Virus record (IMG/VR): IMGVR_UViG_3300044833_000184
Coordinates: 1 to 20,572 of that record
DNA: 20,572 bases
Direction: 5' to 3' (one strand)
Source: a virus
Below are positions 5,256 through 12,219 of the stretch, one piece after another; positions within the stretch are counted from its first letter, which is position 1; every line of letters starts with the position of its first letter. The position numbers and the translations under genes are program-made. Below the pieces are notes generated by a model, which saw nothing but the letters and a program-made list of their open reading frames with translations, was not told the origin of the DNA and did no database searches.

Positions 5256-7070
5256 GTGGCGATCCGCGACCTCTTCACCAAGCGCCCGAAGGCTGACGAT
5301 CAGCCGATCTCAGACTCCGGTCGCGCGCACGTCTCAGGCTTCCTGCAGCTCGAGGAGATCAACGCGACATTGCAGGGCCCGGGCGGCCTGGCGATCTATG
5401 ACCAGATGTGGTGGACGGACCCTGACGTTCACCGCGCCGGAAGGATGATCGTCAACACCGTCACGGCCGCCGCGTGGTCGGTCGAGCCGTTCGGCGGCGA
5501 CGAAGCGTCAGCGCACGATCAGGAGGTCGCGGACAACCTCGAGTGGGCGCTCGGCCTCGGCTCCCAAGGCGCCACCAGCCCGCTCAGACCGCGCTGGCAG
5601 GGCCATCTCGCCCAGGCGGTCCCGGCCACCGTCCGCTTCGGCTTCTGCCCATTTGAGATCACCTGGGCGTCGGCGGCCCGCAACGGCAAGACCCTGCTGA
5701 CCCCGTCACGGCTCGGGCTGCGCCTGCCCCGCACCATCTACCGCTGGCTGCTCGACGAGAACCACGAGCTGCAGGCCATCGAGCAGTTCCTCCCCCTGCG
5801 CGGCTACATGGTCCTTCCCCGCGCGAACCTCCTCTACTACCGGATCGGCACCGAGGGCGACAACTATGAGGGCCGCTCGATGCTGCGCCCCTGCTACAAG
5901 CCGTGGCTGTTCAAGGACAAGGTCGAGCGCCTCGACGTCATCGCCCAGGAGCGCGAAGCGGTCGGCCTCCCCGTCGTCTTCCCCCCGCGCGCGGGCGTCA
6001 CCTCGCCGGCCGTCCTCGCCGATCTCGAGGTCAAGCTCCAGAACCTCCGCGCCGGCGAGCTGGCCTACATGATCATGCCCGGCCCCGAAGCGACGACGGT
6101 GAAGGATCAGGGCGGGTGGACGTTCCGCATCGAGGGCCTCGCGGGCACCAAGGGCGGCCGTGACCCATCGAAGACGCTCGAGTACCACAAGGACGGGATC
6201 GCCGCGGCGTTCATCGAGGAGTTCATGCGCCTCGGCCAGTCGGGCGTCGGAGCGAGAGCGACCGCTGACGTGCAAGAGGGGCCGTTCAACATGGCCGCCG
6301 AGGCGCTCGGGCACATCTTCGAGGATGAGGCGAACGAAATGCTCATCCCCCGCTGGGTGGAGCTCAACTACGGTGCCGACTGTCCGCTGCCGACGCTGTC
6401 GATGTCGATGGCGGAGGAGCCGCTCGAGGACCTCCGCGACTACTGCTCGGTGCTCATAGCGGCAGGCGCCCTGCAGCCCGACGGCCCGCTCGAGGACTTC
6501 CTGCGCGAGCGCGCCGACCTGCCGCCCGCCGATCCGCTCGTCCGCGACCAGGTGCAAGCCCAGCAGGAAGCGGCACGCAAAGCCGCGACCGACGTCTCCA
6601 ACGACCCCGCATCGCATCAGGTCACGCCGACCGAGCCGTCCGTCGGCCCGGCACCGCTGCTCGGTAAGCGCCGCGATCAGCCCTCCATCGCCCCGGCCTC
6701 CCAGCAGGCCGCGCGAGGCGTCGAGCGCGCCGCACGCCTGCTCTCGGCGATCCGCGACGGCGACGTCGCCGAGCAGCTGCGCATCCTCGACACCCCGAAC
6801 CGCTCGAGCGGCGTCTCGGGCGACGGGACATGGCCGACGACCTCAGGGAAGGCGGGCGTCGACGGCGTCCCCACCCCCGACTCCTGGCACTGCCCGTGTG
6901 GTGGAGAGCACTGCTCGTGCGACTCGCCGGTGTCGTGCACGTTCGTCCCGACCGTCGACATGTCCTACTCGATCGACATGAACCCGAAACGGAGGCGGCG
7001 TAACGCGGGAGACGGGACGCAGGCGAACGCGCCCGATGCTGTCGATCCGCCTGGCGGAAGGACGCTGTGA
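5256..7070 (+). CDS. Portal protein, DUF935/Mu gp29-like, with Cys-rich C-terminal extension
   Basis: The dodecameric portal is the DNA entry channel at the capsid vertex. The N-terminal two thirds match the DUF935 pattern: a motif with YDQMWWTDPDVHRAGRMIVN, an AAWSVEPFGG strand, then VRFGFCPFEITW, then NLLYYRIGTEGDNYEGRSML with a following CYKPWLFK, and a GLPVVFPP segment. The start is GTG 5256, fixed by the motif. Beyond about residue 450 the 604-aa chain is Pro/Ala/Gln-rich and probably disordered. It then carries an unusual cluster, WHCPCGGEHCSCDSPVSC (Cys546, 548, 553, 555, 561), and a basic RRRR tail. The Cys cluster is not a standard part of portals and may bind metal. The zinc-ribbon and head-morphogenesis genes follow. 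Confidence 0.88.
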   Translation: MAIRDLFTKRPKADDQPISDSGRAHVSGFLQLEEINATLQGPGGLAIYDQMWWTDPDVHRAGRMIVNTVTAAAWSVEPFGGDEASAHDQEVADNLEWALGLGSQGATSPLRPRWQGHLAQAVPATVRFGFCPFEITWASAARNGKTLLTPSRLGLRLPRTIYRWLLDENHELQAIEQFLPLRGYMVLPRANLLYYRIGTEGDNYEGRSMLRPCYKPWLFKDKVERLDVIAQEREAVGLPVVFPPRAGVTSPAVLADLEVKLQNLRAGELAYMIMPGPEATTVKDQGGWTFRIEGLAGTKGGRDPSKTLEYHKDGIAAAFIEEFMRLGQSGVGARATADVQEGPFNMAAEALGHIFEDEANEMLIPRWVELNYGADCPLPTLSMSMAEEPLEDLRDYCSVLIAAGALQPDGPLEDFLRERADLPPADPLVRDQVQAQQEAARKAATDVSNDPASHQVTPTEPSVGPAPLLGKRRDQPSIAPASQQAARGVERAARLLSAIRDGDVAEQLRILDTPNRSSGVSGDGTWPTTSGKAGVDGVPTPDSWHCPCGGEHCSCDSPVSCTFVPTVDMSYSIDMNPKRRRRNAGDGTQANAPDAVDPPGGRTL

Positions 7071-7075
7071 TTCCT

Positions 7076-7096
7076 GAATCCATGAATCCATGGATT
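7076..7096. repeat. Direct repeat and 12-bp palindrome ahead of the zinc-ribbon gene
   Basis: GAATCCAT occurs twice in tandem (7076-7083, 7084-7091), and the second copy forms the perfect palindrome AATCCATGGATT (7085-7096). The gap is strikingly A/T-rich for this genome. It may be an operator or an RNA processing or folding site between the portal and the next gene. No T-run follows, so a terminator is unlikely. Confidence 0.5.
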
Positions 7097-7111
7097 GCTA
7101 GGTGAATGCAA

Positions 7112-7324
7112 ATGCATAACGACGCTGGGAAGGGGGAGGCGGCGCAGTCCGACGCTGGGGCTCGGTTCGAGGCGTGCAGCCTTGAGCGCCTGAAGCGGGC
7201 TTACAGCCATCTGATCACGCGCCGCTGTCCGCTCTGCGATGAGTATTCGCTGTGCGTAAACCCCGACTACCCTCGGCAGCCTCGGCTCCGCTGCTATGTC
7301 TGCGACGTTCGCCTCCCGTGGTGA
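7112..7324 (+). CDS. Small zinc-ribbon protein (70 aa)
   Basis: Cys39-Pro-Leu-Cys42 and Cys61-Tyr-Val-Cys64 form a classic zinc ribbon, with an extra Cys48. The N-terminal 20 residues are polar, followed by a helix, LERLKRAYSHLI. I prefer ATG 7112 to ATG 7106 because AGGTG (7100-7104) is then at proper Shine-Dalgarno distance. The stop overlaps the next ATG by one base (TGATG), so translation is coupled to the head-morphogenesis gene. Function is unknown. Confidence 0.65.
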   Translation: MHNDAGKGEAAQSDAGARFEACSLERLKRAYSHLITRRCPLCDEYSLCVNPDYPRQPRLRCYVCDVRLPW

Positions 7325-8289
7325 TGCAGAACCGCCCGCTCCGTCCCTTTGAGCAGGGCGCCCACCTTCATGTCCTCGACTGGGCGCACACCACCGCCCG
7401 GGTGCGCTTCCAGGCTGCCGGGGCCGCCCAGGTCAAAGCGGCCGCCAAGGCGTTCGTGGACACCCCCGCCGACGCGGCTCTGCACGTCGCCCATCCCCCT
7501 TCCCTGCCCGCCTTGGAGGCAGCGATCAACCAGGAGCTACGAAAGCTTTACGCCCTCGGGCACGCCACGGTCCGCTCAGAGATCGACCATCAGCTGAACG
7601 GCCGCCAGCTCCCCATCGGCCTGAGCGCCGCACCGGAGCCGCCGAACCTCCGCAAGGCGAAAACCAAGAAGGGCCGCTTCGATCACTGCGCGACATGCAA
7701 GATGTACGACGCCTCCTCCCACTCCTGCTGGGGGTATGGAAACTGGCCGGTCAAGCCGAACCAGCTGTGCGACAGCTTCGAGCGTGACCCGAAGCCGAAA
7801 ACGCTCGCGCTCGATGACGCCCGGCGGGATCCGGGACGCCTCCGAGCCCGCGCCCGCTTGGTGGCTCAGGCGACGGCGCACGCGATCTGGCAGGCCATCC
7901 AGCGCGCCCGCTTACAAGGCATAAGCGACCCGAAGCGCCTGCGCCAGCTCGGCCGTGACGCGGGCACGACCGCGCTCGGCCAGGCCGCCACCCACCATGC
8001 GGGCGGCGCGATCAACGGAGGCCGCCATGCTGCCGCCCTGACCGTGCTTCCCGGCGGGAAGGGCCAGCCTGAGATCGTCGGCGCCCGCTACACCTCGGTC
8101 CTCGACAAGAACACGTGCGGGCCGTGCGCCGACGCCGACACGGGGCAGCTCATCCCCGTCGGCTCCCCCGAGTGGATCCCCACGCCGAACCCGGCGTGCA
8201 TGGGCGGAGATCGCTGCCGGTGCATACACGTCTACCAGCTCTCCACCGAGGTGGGCTCTGAGGCCCTGCCCATCGCGGCGGGGGGATAG
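7324..8289 (+). CDS. Head morphogenesis protein, SPP1 gp7/Mu gpF-like, with two Cys clusters
   Basis: Minor head proteins of this family attach near the portal and help procapsid assembly or DNA ejection. The 321-aa product ends with the family hallmark RYTSVLDKNTCGPCADADTG, then MGGDRCRCIHVY (Cys265, 268, 292, 298, 300). A central insert, Cys122-x2-Cys125 with Cys135 and Cys149 (HCATCKMYD, SCWGYGNWPV, LCDSFERD), looks like a separate metal-binding knuckle. A helix-rich segment between residues 165 and 235 links them. ATG 7324 is chosen over the in-frame upstream ATG at 7252 because it overlaps the preceding stop and avoids running across the zinc-ribbon gene. The stop TAG lies in the next GATAGTCGC motif. 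Confidence 0.8.
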   Translation: MQNRPLRPFEQGAHLHVLDWAHTTARVRFQAAGAAQVKAAAKAFVDTPADAALHVAHPPSLPALEAAINQELRKLYALGHATVRSEIDHQLNGRQLPIGLSAAPEPPNLRKAKTKKGRFDHCATCKMYDASSHSCWGYGNWPVKPNQLCDSFERDPKPKTLALDDARRDPGRLRARARLVAQATAHAIWQAIQRARLQGISDPKRLRQLGRDAGTTALGQAATHHAGGAINGGRHAAALTVLPGGKGQPEIVGARYTSVLDKNTCGPCADADTGQLIPVGSPEWIPTPNPACMGGDRCRCIHVYQLSTEVGSEALPIAAGG

Positions 8290-8293
8290 TCGC
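8285..8293 (+). promoter_or_regulatory. GATAGTCGC start-site motif, 99-aa virion gene copy
   Basis: Begins 13 nt before GTG 8298. As at 4647, its TAG (8287-8289) serves as the stop codon of the preceding gene. Confidence 0.6.
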
Positions 8294-8297
8294 GGCC

Positions 8298-8597
8298 GTG
8301 AGCTTCTCCGTTCATCACGGCGGATCGCCGACCGCCGCGATCGCCACCACCATCGTGTGCGCCGCCGCGACGAGCATCGTCCTCGCGCCGCCCAATCCGC
8401 TACGCGAGGCGTTCTCACTGTTCAACGGCAGCTCCTCCGCGCTCTATGTCGCCTATGGGGTGGCCGCCCAGCCGTCCCAGGGATTTCCGGTGCCGGCGCT
8501 CTCGGGCATGTATGAGCCCGACTACATCGGCACTGTCGCCGTCTGCGTGCCCACGGGCGCTTCTGGCGCGCCCGCGTTCTTCGTTGAGGTGGGCTGA
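8298..8597 (+). CDS. Small virion-type protein (99 aa)
   Basis: The start is GTG, fixed by the motif. The protein is rich in short beta strands: TSIVLAPPNPLREAFSLFNG, then SSSALYVAYGVAAQP, then a C-terminal IGTVAVCVPTGASGAPAFFV. The pattern of a residue run ending LFN-x-S, then ALYV, then a G-x-W/V strand resembles small phage proteins of the Pam3 gp28 type, which sit beside fibre genes. The stop overlaps the next ATG (TGATG-like junction at 8595-8599). It is probably a structural accessory to the fibre, inferred from pattern and context. Confidence 0.6.
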   Translation: MSFSVHHGGSPTAAIATTIVCAAATSIVLAPPNPLREAFSLFNGSSSALYVAYGVAAQPSQGFPVPALSGMYEPDYIGTVAVCVPTGASGAPAFFVEVG

Positions 8598-10711
8598 TGC
8601 CGGTCCTTGAGCCGTCGGGCTCGCCTGGACTGCCGAGTTCGGTGGTAAGCGGCAGTCCGTCCGTGGCGGGAAACGTGCCCGTTGCCAACGGCAGCGCATG
8701 GACTCCGCGAGCCCTGCTTCCCGCTGACGTCGGTATTGATCTCACCACCTCGACGCTGCCCGCTGACATCGGGGCCGCTTCGGCGGCAGCACTGACCGCG
8801 CATACCGGCAACACGGCCAATCCGCACAACGTCACTGCGGCGCAGGTTGGCATCACGTCCTCGGAGATGACGGCCCTGGTCGCACTGGCCGCCGGTACCT
8901 ACAGCGGGGTGGGCGGGGGCGGGGGACTGGCCAGTGGCCTGCTCTACGGCGACGGCTCGGATGGTGTCGTCGTTTTCGACGGCACGACCACCGTGCCGTT
9001 CGCCACGCTCGCCGGCAGCATCTACACGCTGACTCGTGACGCGAACCTCGCGGGCGGGTCGGTCGTCAACTCGGGCGTCACCGTCGAGGGTGCCTGCTGC
9101 CGGATTCTCTGCTTCGGCCAGCTGACGAACAGCGGCACGATCCAAGCCAACGGCGTGACGGCCACCAGCTCGGCGGCGCAGACCTACAACCTCGCGGCCA
9201 GCACCAGTTCCCTCGGAAAGCCTGGCGCTGGGGGTGCGGGCGGTAACCACACCAACGGCGCGGTCGGCGGCGCGGGAGCGGGCGGCGGCGCGGGCGGATT
9301 GGGCGGCAACACCTCACCGAACACGGCGGGGGCAGCAGGAGTCAGCCCTGCCGTGACGCTGCCGCACACGTGGGGGCCTGCGATCGGCTCGGTCATGTCC
9401 GCCGGGGTCTGGACCGCGTTCGGCCGGGGTGGCGGCGGCTCGGGCGGTTGCGGGGACGGCACCAACAACGGCGGCTCGGGCGGCACCGGCGCAGGTCTCG
9501 TCCTGATCGTCGCCCAGACGTTCGTCAACACGGGCGCTCTGAACGCGATCGGCGGCACCGGCGCGGCGGGCGTAGCCGGAAGCGCCTCCGGTGGCGGCGG
9601 TGGTGGTGGCGGCGCGATTGTGATCATCAGCGCGGCAGCGATCACGAACACCGGGACGACGAGCCTGGCTGGGGGTGCCGGTGGGGCCAAGTTCGGCGGC
9701 ACCGGCAACAACGGCGCATCAGGCGCAGCCGGGACCGCGCTGCAAAATCTTGTGCTGCCGCTCGACCCGGTCACCGGCAACCCGTTCTCCTGGGTCTACG
9801 GCGACGGAGCCGACGGCGTCTGCACGCTCGACGGGACCGCGACGTTCCCCTTCGCCACCCTGTCTGGCTCCACCTACATCCTCACTCGCGACGCGTTCCT
9901 CGCCGATGGGTCGAAGATCAACTCGGGCGTGACGGTCATCGGCGGAATCAACAATCCGGGGGTCAGCGGGCAGGGTTCGCAGGGCTTCCGGCTCTTCTGC
10001 AAGGGCCAGCTGACGAACGCGGGCTTGATCCACGCAAACGGCATGGCCGGAGCCGGAAGCACCGCCGTGTCCCCGGGAACCACCACGCCTACAGGCACAA
10101 TCAACTCACCGTGTCGTGCGGGCAACGGAGCAGTCGCCGCGGGCGTTGCCGGATTCTCCAACGGCGGCGGCCAAGGCGGCGGGTTAGGTGGCGGCGGCGG
10201 TCTGGGATCGTCGGCGGCAGCGACGGCGAACTGCACGGGCGGACCCGGCAGCGCAGGCGTAACTACCTCCATTCCGCGCACCGCGCAGGCCGTCATCGGC
10301 TCAGCGATGCTCGCCGGGGCCTGGACGATGTTCGGATTGGGTGGCTCGGGCGGCGGCGGCACAGCGGACGGTACCAACACCGCAGCCTGCGGCGGCCAGG
10401 GCGCAGGGCCCATCCTGATCGCTGCCGTGACGTTCATCAACAACGGTGTCGTTCAGTCAATCGGCGGCAACGGCGGCACCCAATCGGTCGGCACCTGCGG
10501 CGGCGGTGGCGGCGGGGGCGGGGGCATGATCCTGCTCATCACCACGACCTTCGTGACCGGCAGCGGCTCGATCAGTGCCGCGGGCGGGAGCGGCGGTGCT
10601 GGCACCAATGCGGGCGCTGGGCATGGAAGCATCGCCTCCAAAACCCCATCGACCACAACCGACGGAAACAACGGCGGTCCGGGCGGCGTTCTGAACCTGC
10701 TCGTGGCCTGA
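8597..10711 (+). CDS. Glycine-rich tail fibre/adhesin-like protein with tandem modules
   Basis: The 704-aa protein begins with a 115-residue section containing HTGNTANPHNVTAAQVG, a motif common in phage tail fibres. Two homologous modules follow. Module 1 begins at residue ~116 (LYGDGSDGVVVFDGTTTVPF) and module 2 at ~400 (VYGDGADGVCTLDGTATFPF). Each continues with a TRDA-x-LA-GS strand region, a KGQLTN/FGQLTN segment and long runs of Gly-Gly-x with collagen- or PGRS-like composition, ending in a TFVN/TFIN segment. Such regions form beta-solenoid or polyglycine-helix shafts. The start is coupled to the upstream gene, with GAGGTGG as ribosome site. It probably mediates host binding together with the next gene. 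Confidence 0.78.
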   Translation: MPVLEPSGSPGLPSSVVSGSPSVAGNVPVANGSAWTPRALLPADVGIDLTTSTLPADIGAASAAALTAHTGNTANPHNVTAAQVGITSSEMTALVALAAGTYSGVGGGGGLASGLLYGDGSDGVVVFDGTTTVPFATLAGSIYTLTRDANLAGGSVVNSGVTVEGACCRILCFGQLTNSGTIQANGVTATSSAAQTYNLAASTSSLGKPGAGGAGGNHTNGAVGGAGAGGGAGGLGGNTSPNTAGAAGVSPAVTLPHTWGPAIGSVMSAGVWTAFGRGGGGSGGCGDGTNNGGSGGTGAGLVLIVAQTFVNTGALNAIGGTGAAGVAGSASGGGGGGGGAIVIISAAAITNTGTTSLAGGAGGAKFGGTGNNGASGAAGTALQNLVLPLDPVTGNPFSWVYGDGADGVCTLDGTATFPFATLSGSTYILTRDAFLADGSKINSGVTVIGGINNPGVSGQGSQGFRLFCKGQLTNAGLIHANGMAGAGSTAVSPGTTTPTGTINSPCRAGNGAVAAGVAGFSNGGGQGGGLGGGGGLGSSAAATANCTGGPGSAGVTTSIPRTAQAVIGSAMLAGAWTMFGLGGSGGGGTADGTNTAACGGQGAGPILIAAVTFINNGVVQSIGGNGGTQSVGTCGGGGGGGGGMILLITTTFVTGSGSISAAGGSGGAGTNAGAGHGSIASKTPSTTTDGNNGGPGGVLNLLVA
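8942..9760 (+). repeat. Fibre module 1 (coding repeat)
   Basis: First copy of a ~280-residue module in the fibre gene. It pairs with 9794-10708 by the conserved YGDG-DG, FATL-GS, LTRDA, GQLTN and poly-Gly landmarks. It contains a C-C-R-I-L-C segment that is replaced in module 2 by a longer, Cys-poor insertion. Confidence 0.65.
9794..10708 (+). repeat. Fibre module 2 (coding repeat)
   Basis: Second copy of the fibre module. It is diverged in sequence but keeps the same landmark order, which points to an old internal duplication rather than a recent one. It ends with the C-terminus of the protein, NGGPGGVLNLLVA. Confidence 0.65.
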
Positions 10712-11742
10712 TGGCGGGTACCCCGTTCAGCCCTCGGTCGATCTGGCGCACCGCGCTCGCGGACAGCGCCCCAATCGTCGGAGCGGGCAGCCTCGCATCG
10801 GCGCTCGCCGCGCAATGCCGCGCGACGACAACCTCCTCGCCGCTATCCGGTCCGTGGGTCGCTCCGTTCAACACGGGCACCAATCAGAGTGCTTTCAGCG
10901 TGCCGGTGTGGGTCGTCGGAGGAGGCGTCACCACTCAGAAAGTAACGCTCGTCGGCGCTTCCGCTCCGTCCCTTCAGGCGGCATGGAATGCCGTCCCGCT
11001 CCCGCCAGGACAGGCGCAGTTGGAGGCAAGCGGCAGCGACAAGGATTGCGTGGTCTGGCGTCCCTCAACTGATGAGTTGTGGGAGTTCTACGGGTTCATC
11101 GACCTCAACACCAGCATCGTTCCCAACGGTCCCTCGGCGACGTGGGGCGGCTACATCCCGCACGTCAGTCGCCACCCCGGCTACTTCAAGGCGACCCCAG
11201 AGACCGACAACGTGTCCTGGGGGATTCGTGCTGCCGGGTTCTCCGCCCTCGGGGGACTCATTCGCCTGGACGAGCTGGCAGCGGGCGTGATCCCGCACGC
11301 GCTGGTATGCAGCCTCGCCCTGACCGGCGGGACTGTCTCACCCGCGCAGCGAAGCGACACGTACACCAACCTCAGCGGCAGCCCATCCGTCCTTGCCGCC
11401 AATCGAATCCCGGAGGGAAGCCTGTTTCGGTTCCCGCCGGGAGCCACGCCCGGTGGGCTGAGCGTCCCCGCCCAGATCCTCTACGCCGCGATCCGCGACT
11501 ACGGTCTCTACGTCGGGGACAGCAGCGGCGACATGACGCTGTACATCGAGGATCTGAGACCGCTGTCGACCGGCTACACGGACAGCGCGACGCTCACCAA
11601 CCCGTCGACGACGCCCGGGCCGGCTGACGTGCAGAGCCTGCCGTGGGAGAGCGTTCAACAGGTGCAGTGGGCCAGTCCGGTTCCGGCTGGCAAGAAGCTC
11701 TGCCACTACCAGGGGTCCGTCGCGCTCATCAGCGCCTACTGA
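10711..11742 (+). CDS. Tailspike/receptor-binding-like protein related to actinobacterial secreted proteins
   Basis: The 343-aa protein starts at an ATG sharing a base with the fibre stop (TGATG). It follows a layout I recognise from secreted proteins of actinobacteria: an N-terminal segment with PFSPRSIW and LADSAPI, then a central DCVVWRPSTDELWEFYGF, WGGYIPHV, SWGIRAAGFSALGGLIRLDE and GVIPHALVCSL, then RIPEGSLFRFPP, and near the end ILYAAIRDYGLYVGDSSG. No signal peptide is present here, unlike the cellular relatives, which fits a virion protein. Position after the fibre suggests a surface-binding or surface-degrading spike. No catalytic residues can be assigned. The family recognition is from memory of the pattern, so moderately sure. 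Confidence 0.65.
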   Translation: MAGTPFSPRSIWRTALADSAPIVGAGSLASALAAQCRATTTSSPLSGPWVAPFNTGTNQSAFSVPVWVVGGGVTTQKVTLVGASAPSLQAAWNAVPLPPGQAQLEASGSDKDCVVWRPSTDELWEFYGFIDLNTSIVPNGPSATWGGYIPHVSRHPGYFKATPETDNVSWGIRAAGFSALGGLIRLDELAAGVIPHALVCSLALTGGTVSPAQRSDTYTNLSGSPSVLAANRIPEGSLFRFPPGATPGGLSVPAQILYAAIRDYGLYVGDSSGDMTLYIEDLRPLSTGYTDSATLTNPSTTPGPADVQSLPWESVQQVQWASPVPAGKKLCHYQGSVALISAY

Positions 11743-11774
11743 CCTTCCGCTTTTGGCGATAACCGCCAGCCGAA

Positions 11775-11783
11775 GATAGTCGC
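11775..11783 (+). promoter_or_regulatory. GATAGTCGC start-site motif, membrane-gene copy
   Basis: Begins 14 nt before ATG 11789, in the 46-nt non-coding gap after the tailspike gene. A weak hairpin, TGGCG-ATAAC-CGCCA, sits just upstream (11754-11768). Confidence 0.62.
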
Positions 11784-11788
11784 CCGCG

Positions 11789-12088
11789 ATGCTCTTCTAC
11801 GCGATCCTCGGCGGCGGCTTTCTCGAGAACGCGCACGGTCACTTCGATCCGGTCAGCTACTTCTTCGGGGCCGGGGTGGCGACGAACATCGGGGCGGCAG
11901 CGATCGGTCTGCTGCTCGGCTACCTGTGGGGGCGCGCGAAGCTTCGCGGCTTGCACGCCAAGCTCGACGAGCACGCCGACATGCACGCCGCGCACGCCAC
12001 CAAGCTCGACCGACTGGAGAGGCGGCTCAGCGGTTCGCCCGCCGGGCCCGCCACGCCCTCTGGCCCTGGCGCATGGCGAGCGCCATGA
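11789..12088 (+). CDS. Single-pass membrane protein (99 aa), holin-like candidate
   Basis: A hydrophobic segment at about residues 24-47 (YFFGAGVATNIGAAAIGLLLGYLW) is followed by basic residues and a charged amphipathic helix (LHAKLDEHADMH, ATKLDRLERRL), then a Pro/Gly-rich tail. Small size, one membrane span and a charged cytoplasmic-type helix are compatible with a holin or another phage membrane protein, but no endolysin is nearby and no holin family is recognised. The last ~62 nt overlap a leftward membrane peptide gene. It has its own start motif and is probably transcribed alone. Confidence 0.6.
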   Translation: MLFYAILGGGFLENAHGHFDPVSYFFGAGVATNIGAAAIGLLLGYLWGRAKLRGLHAKLDEHADMHAAHATKLDRLERRLSGSPAGPATPSGPGAWRAP

Positions 12089-12173
12089 GCGACGCCGTGA
12101 GCACACACAGCCAGTAGAAGAGCGCTCCGATCGCCCAGAGCGTGACCGCGAAGATCGCGACCCACCACGGCAT
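12027..12173 (-). CDS. Small leftward membrane peptide (48 aa)
   Basis: Reading leftward from ATG 12173: MPWWVAIFAVTLWAIGALFY, then WLCVLTASLMALAM, then a strongly basic tail (RQGQRAWRARRANR). This makes one or two membrane helices followed by an Arg-rich cytoplasmic end. No Shine-Dalgarno is evident at this ATG; an upstream in-frame GTG at 12215 would link it to the homing endonuclease, which stops at 12220. It converges on the + strand membrane gene and overlaps its tail. It could be real, or the mirror of a biased sequence; the long Trp/Phe-rich run makes me favour a gene. Confidence 0.45.
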   Translation of the reverse strand: MPWWVAIFAVTLWAIGALFYWLCVLTASLMALAMRQGQRAWRARRANR

Positions 12174-12219
12174 GGAGACGCCGAAGTGGGGGGCGACACG
12201 GAAGTAAGCGCGCACAGCG

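Noticed and set aside
5706-6617. Long minus-strand open frame (303 codons) opposite the portal gene
   Set aside because: It is the mirror of the conserved portal coding sequence and shows only Arg/Leu/Val/Gly-biased sequence.
9184-9780. Proline-rich minus-strand frame opposite the fibre gene
   Set aside because: Proline runs are the direct complement of the Gly-Gly repeats of the fibre on the + strand.
11754-11768. Hairpin TGGCG-ATAAC-CGCCA after the tailspike gene as a terminator
   Set aside because: Only a 5-bp stem and no following T-run; too weak to call an intrinsic terminator.
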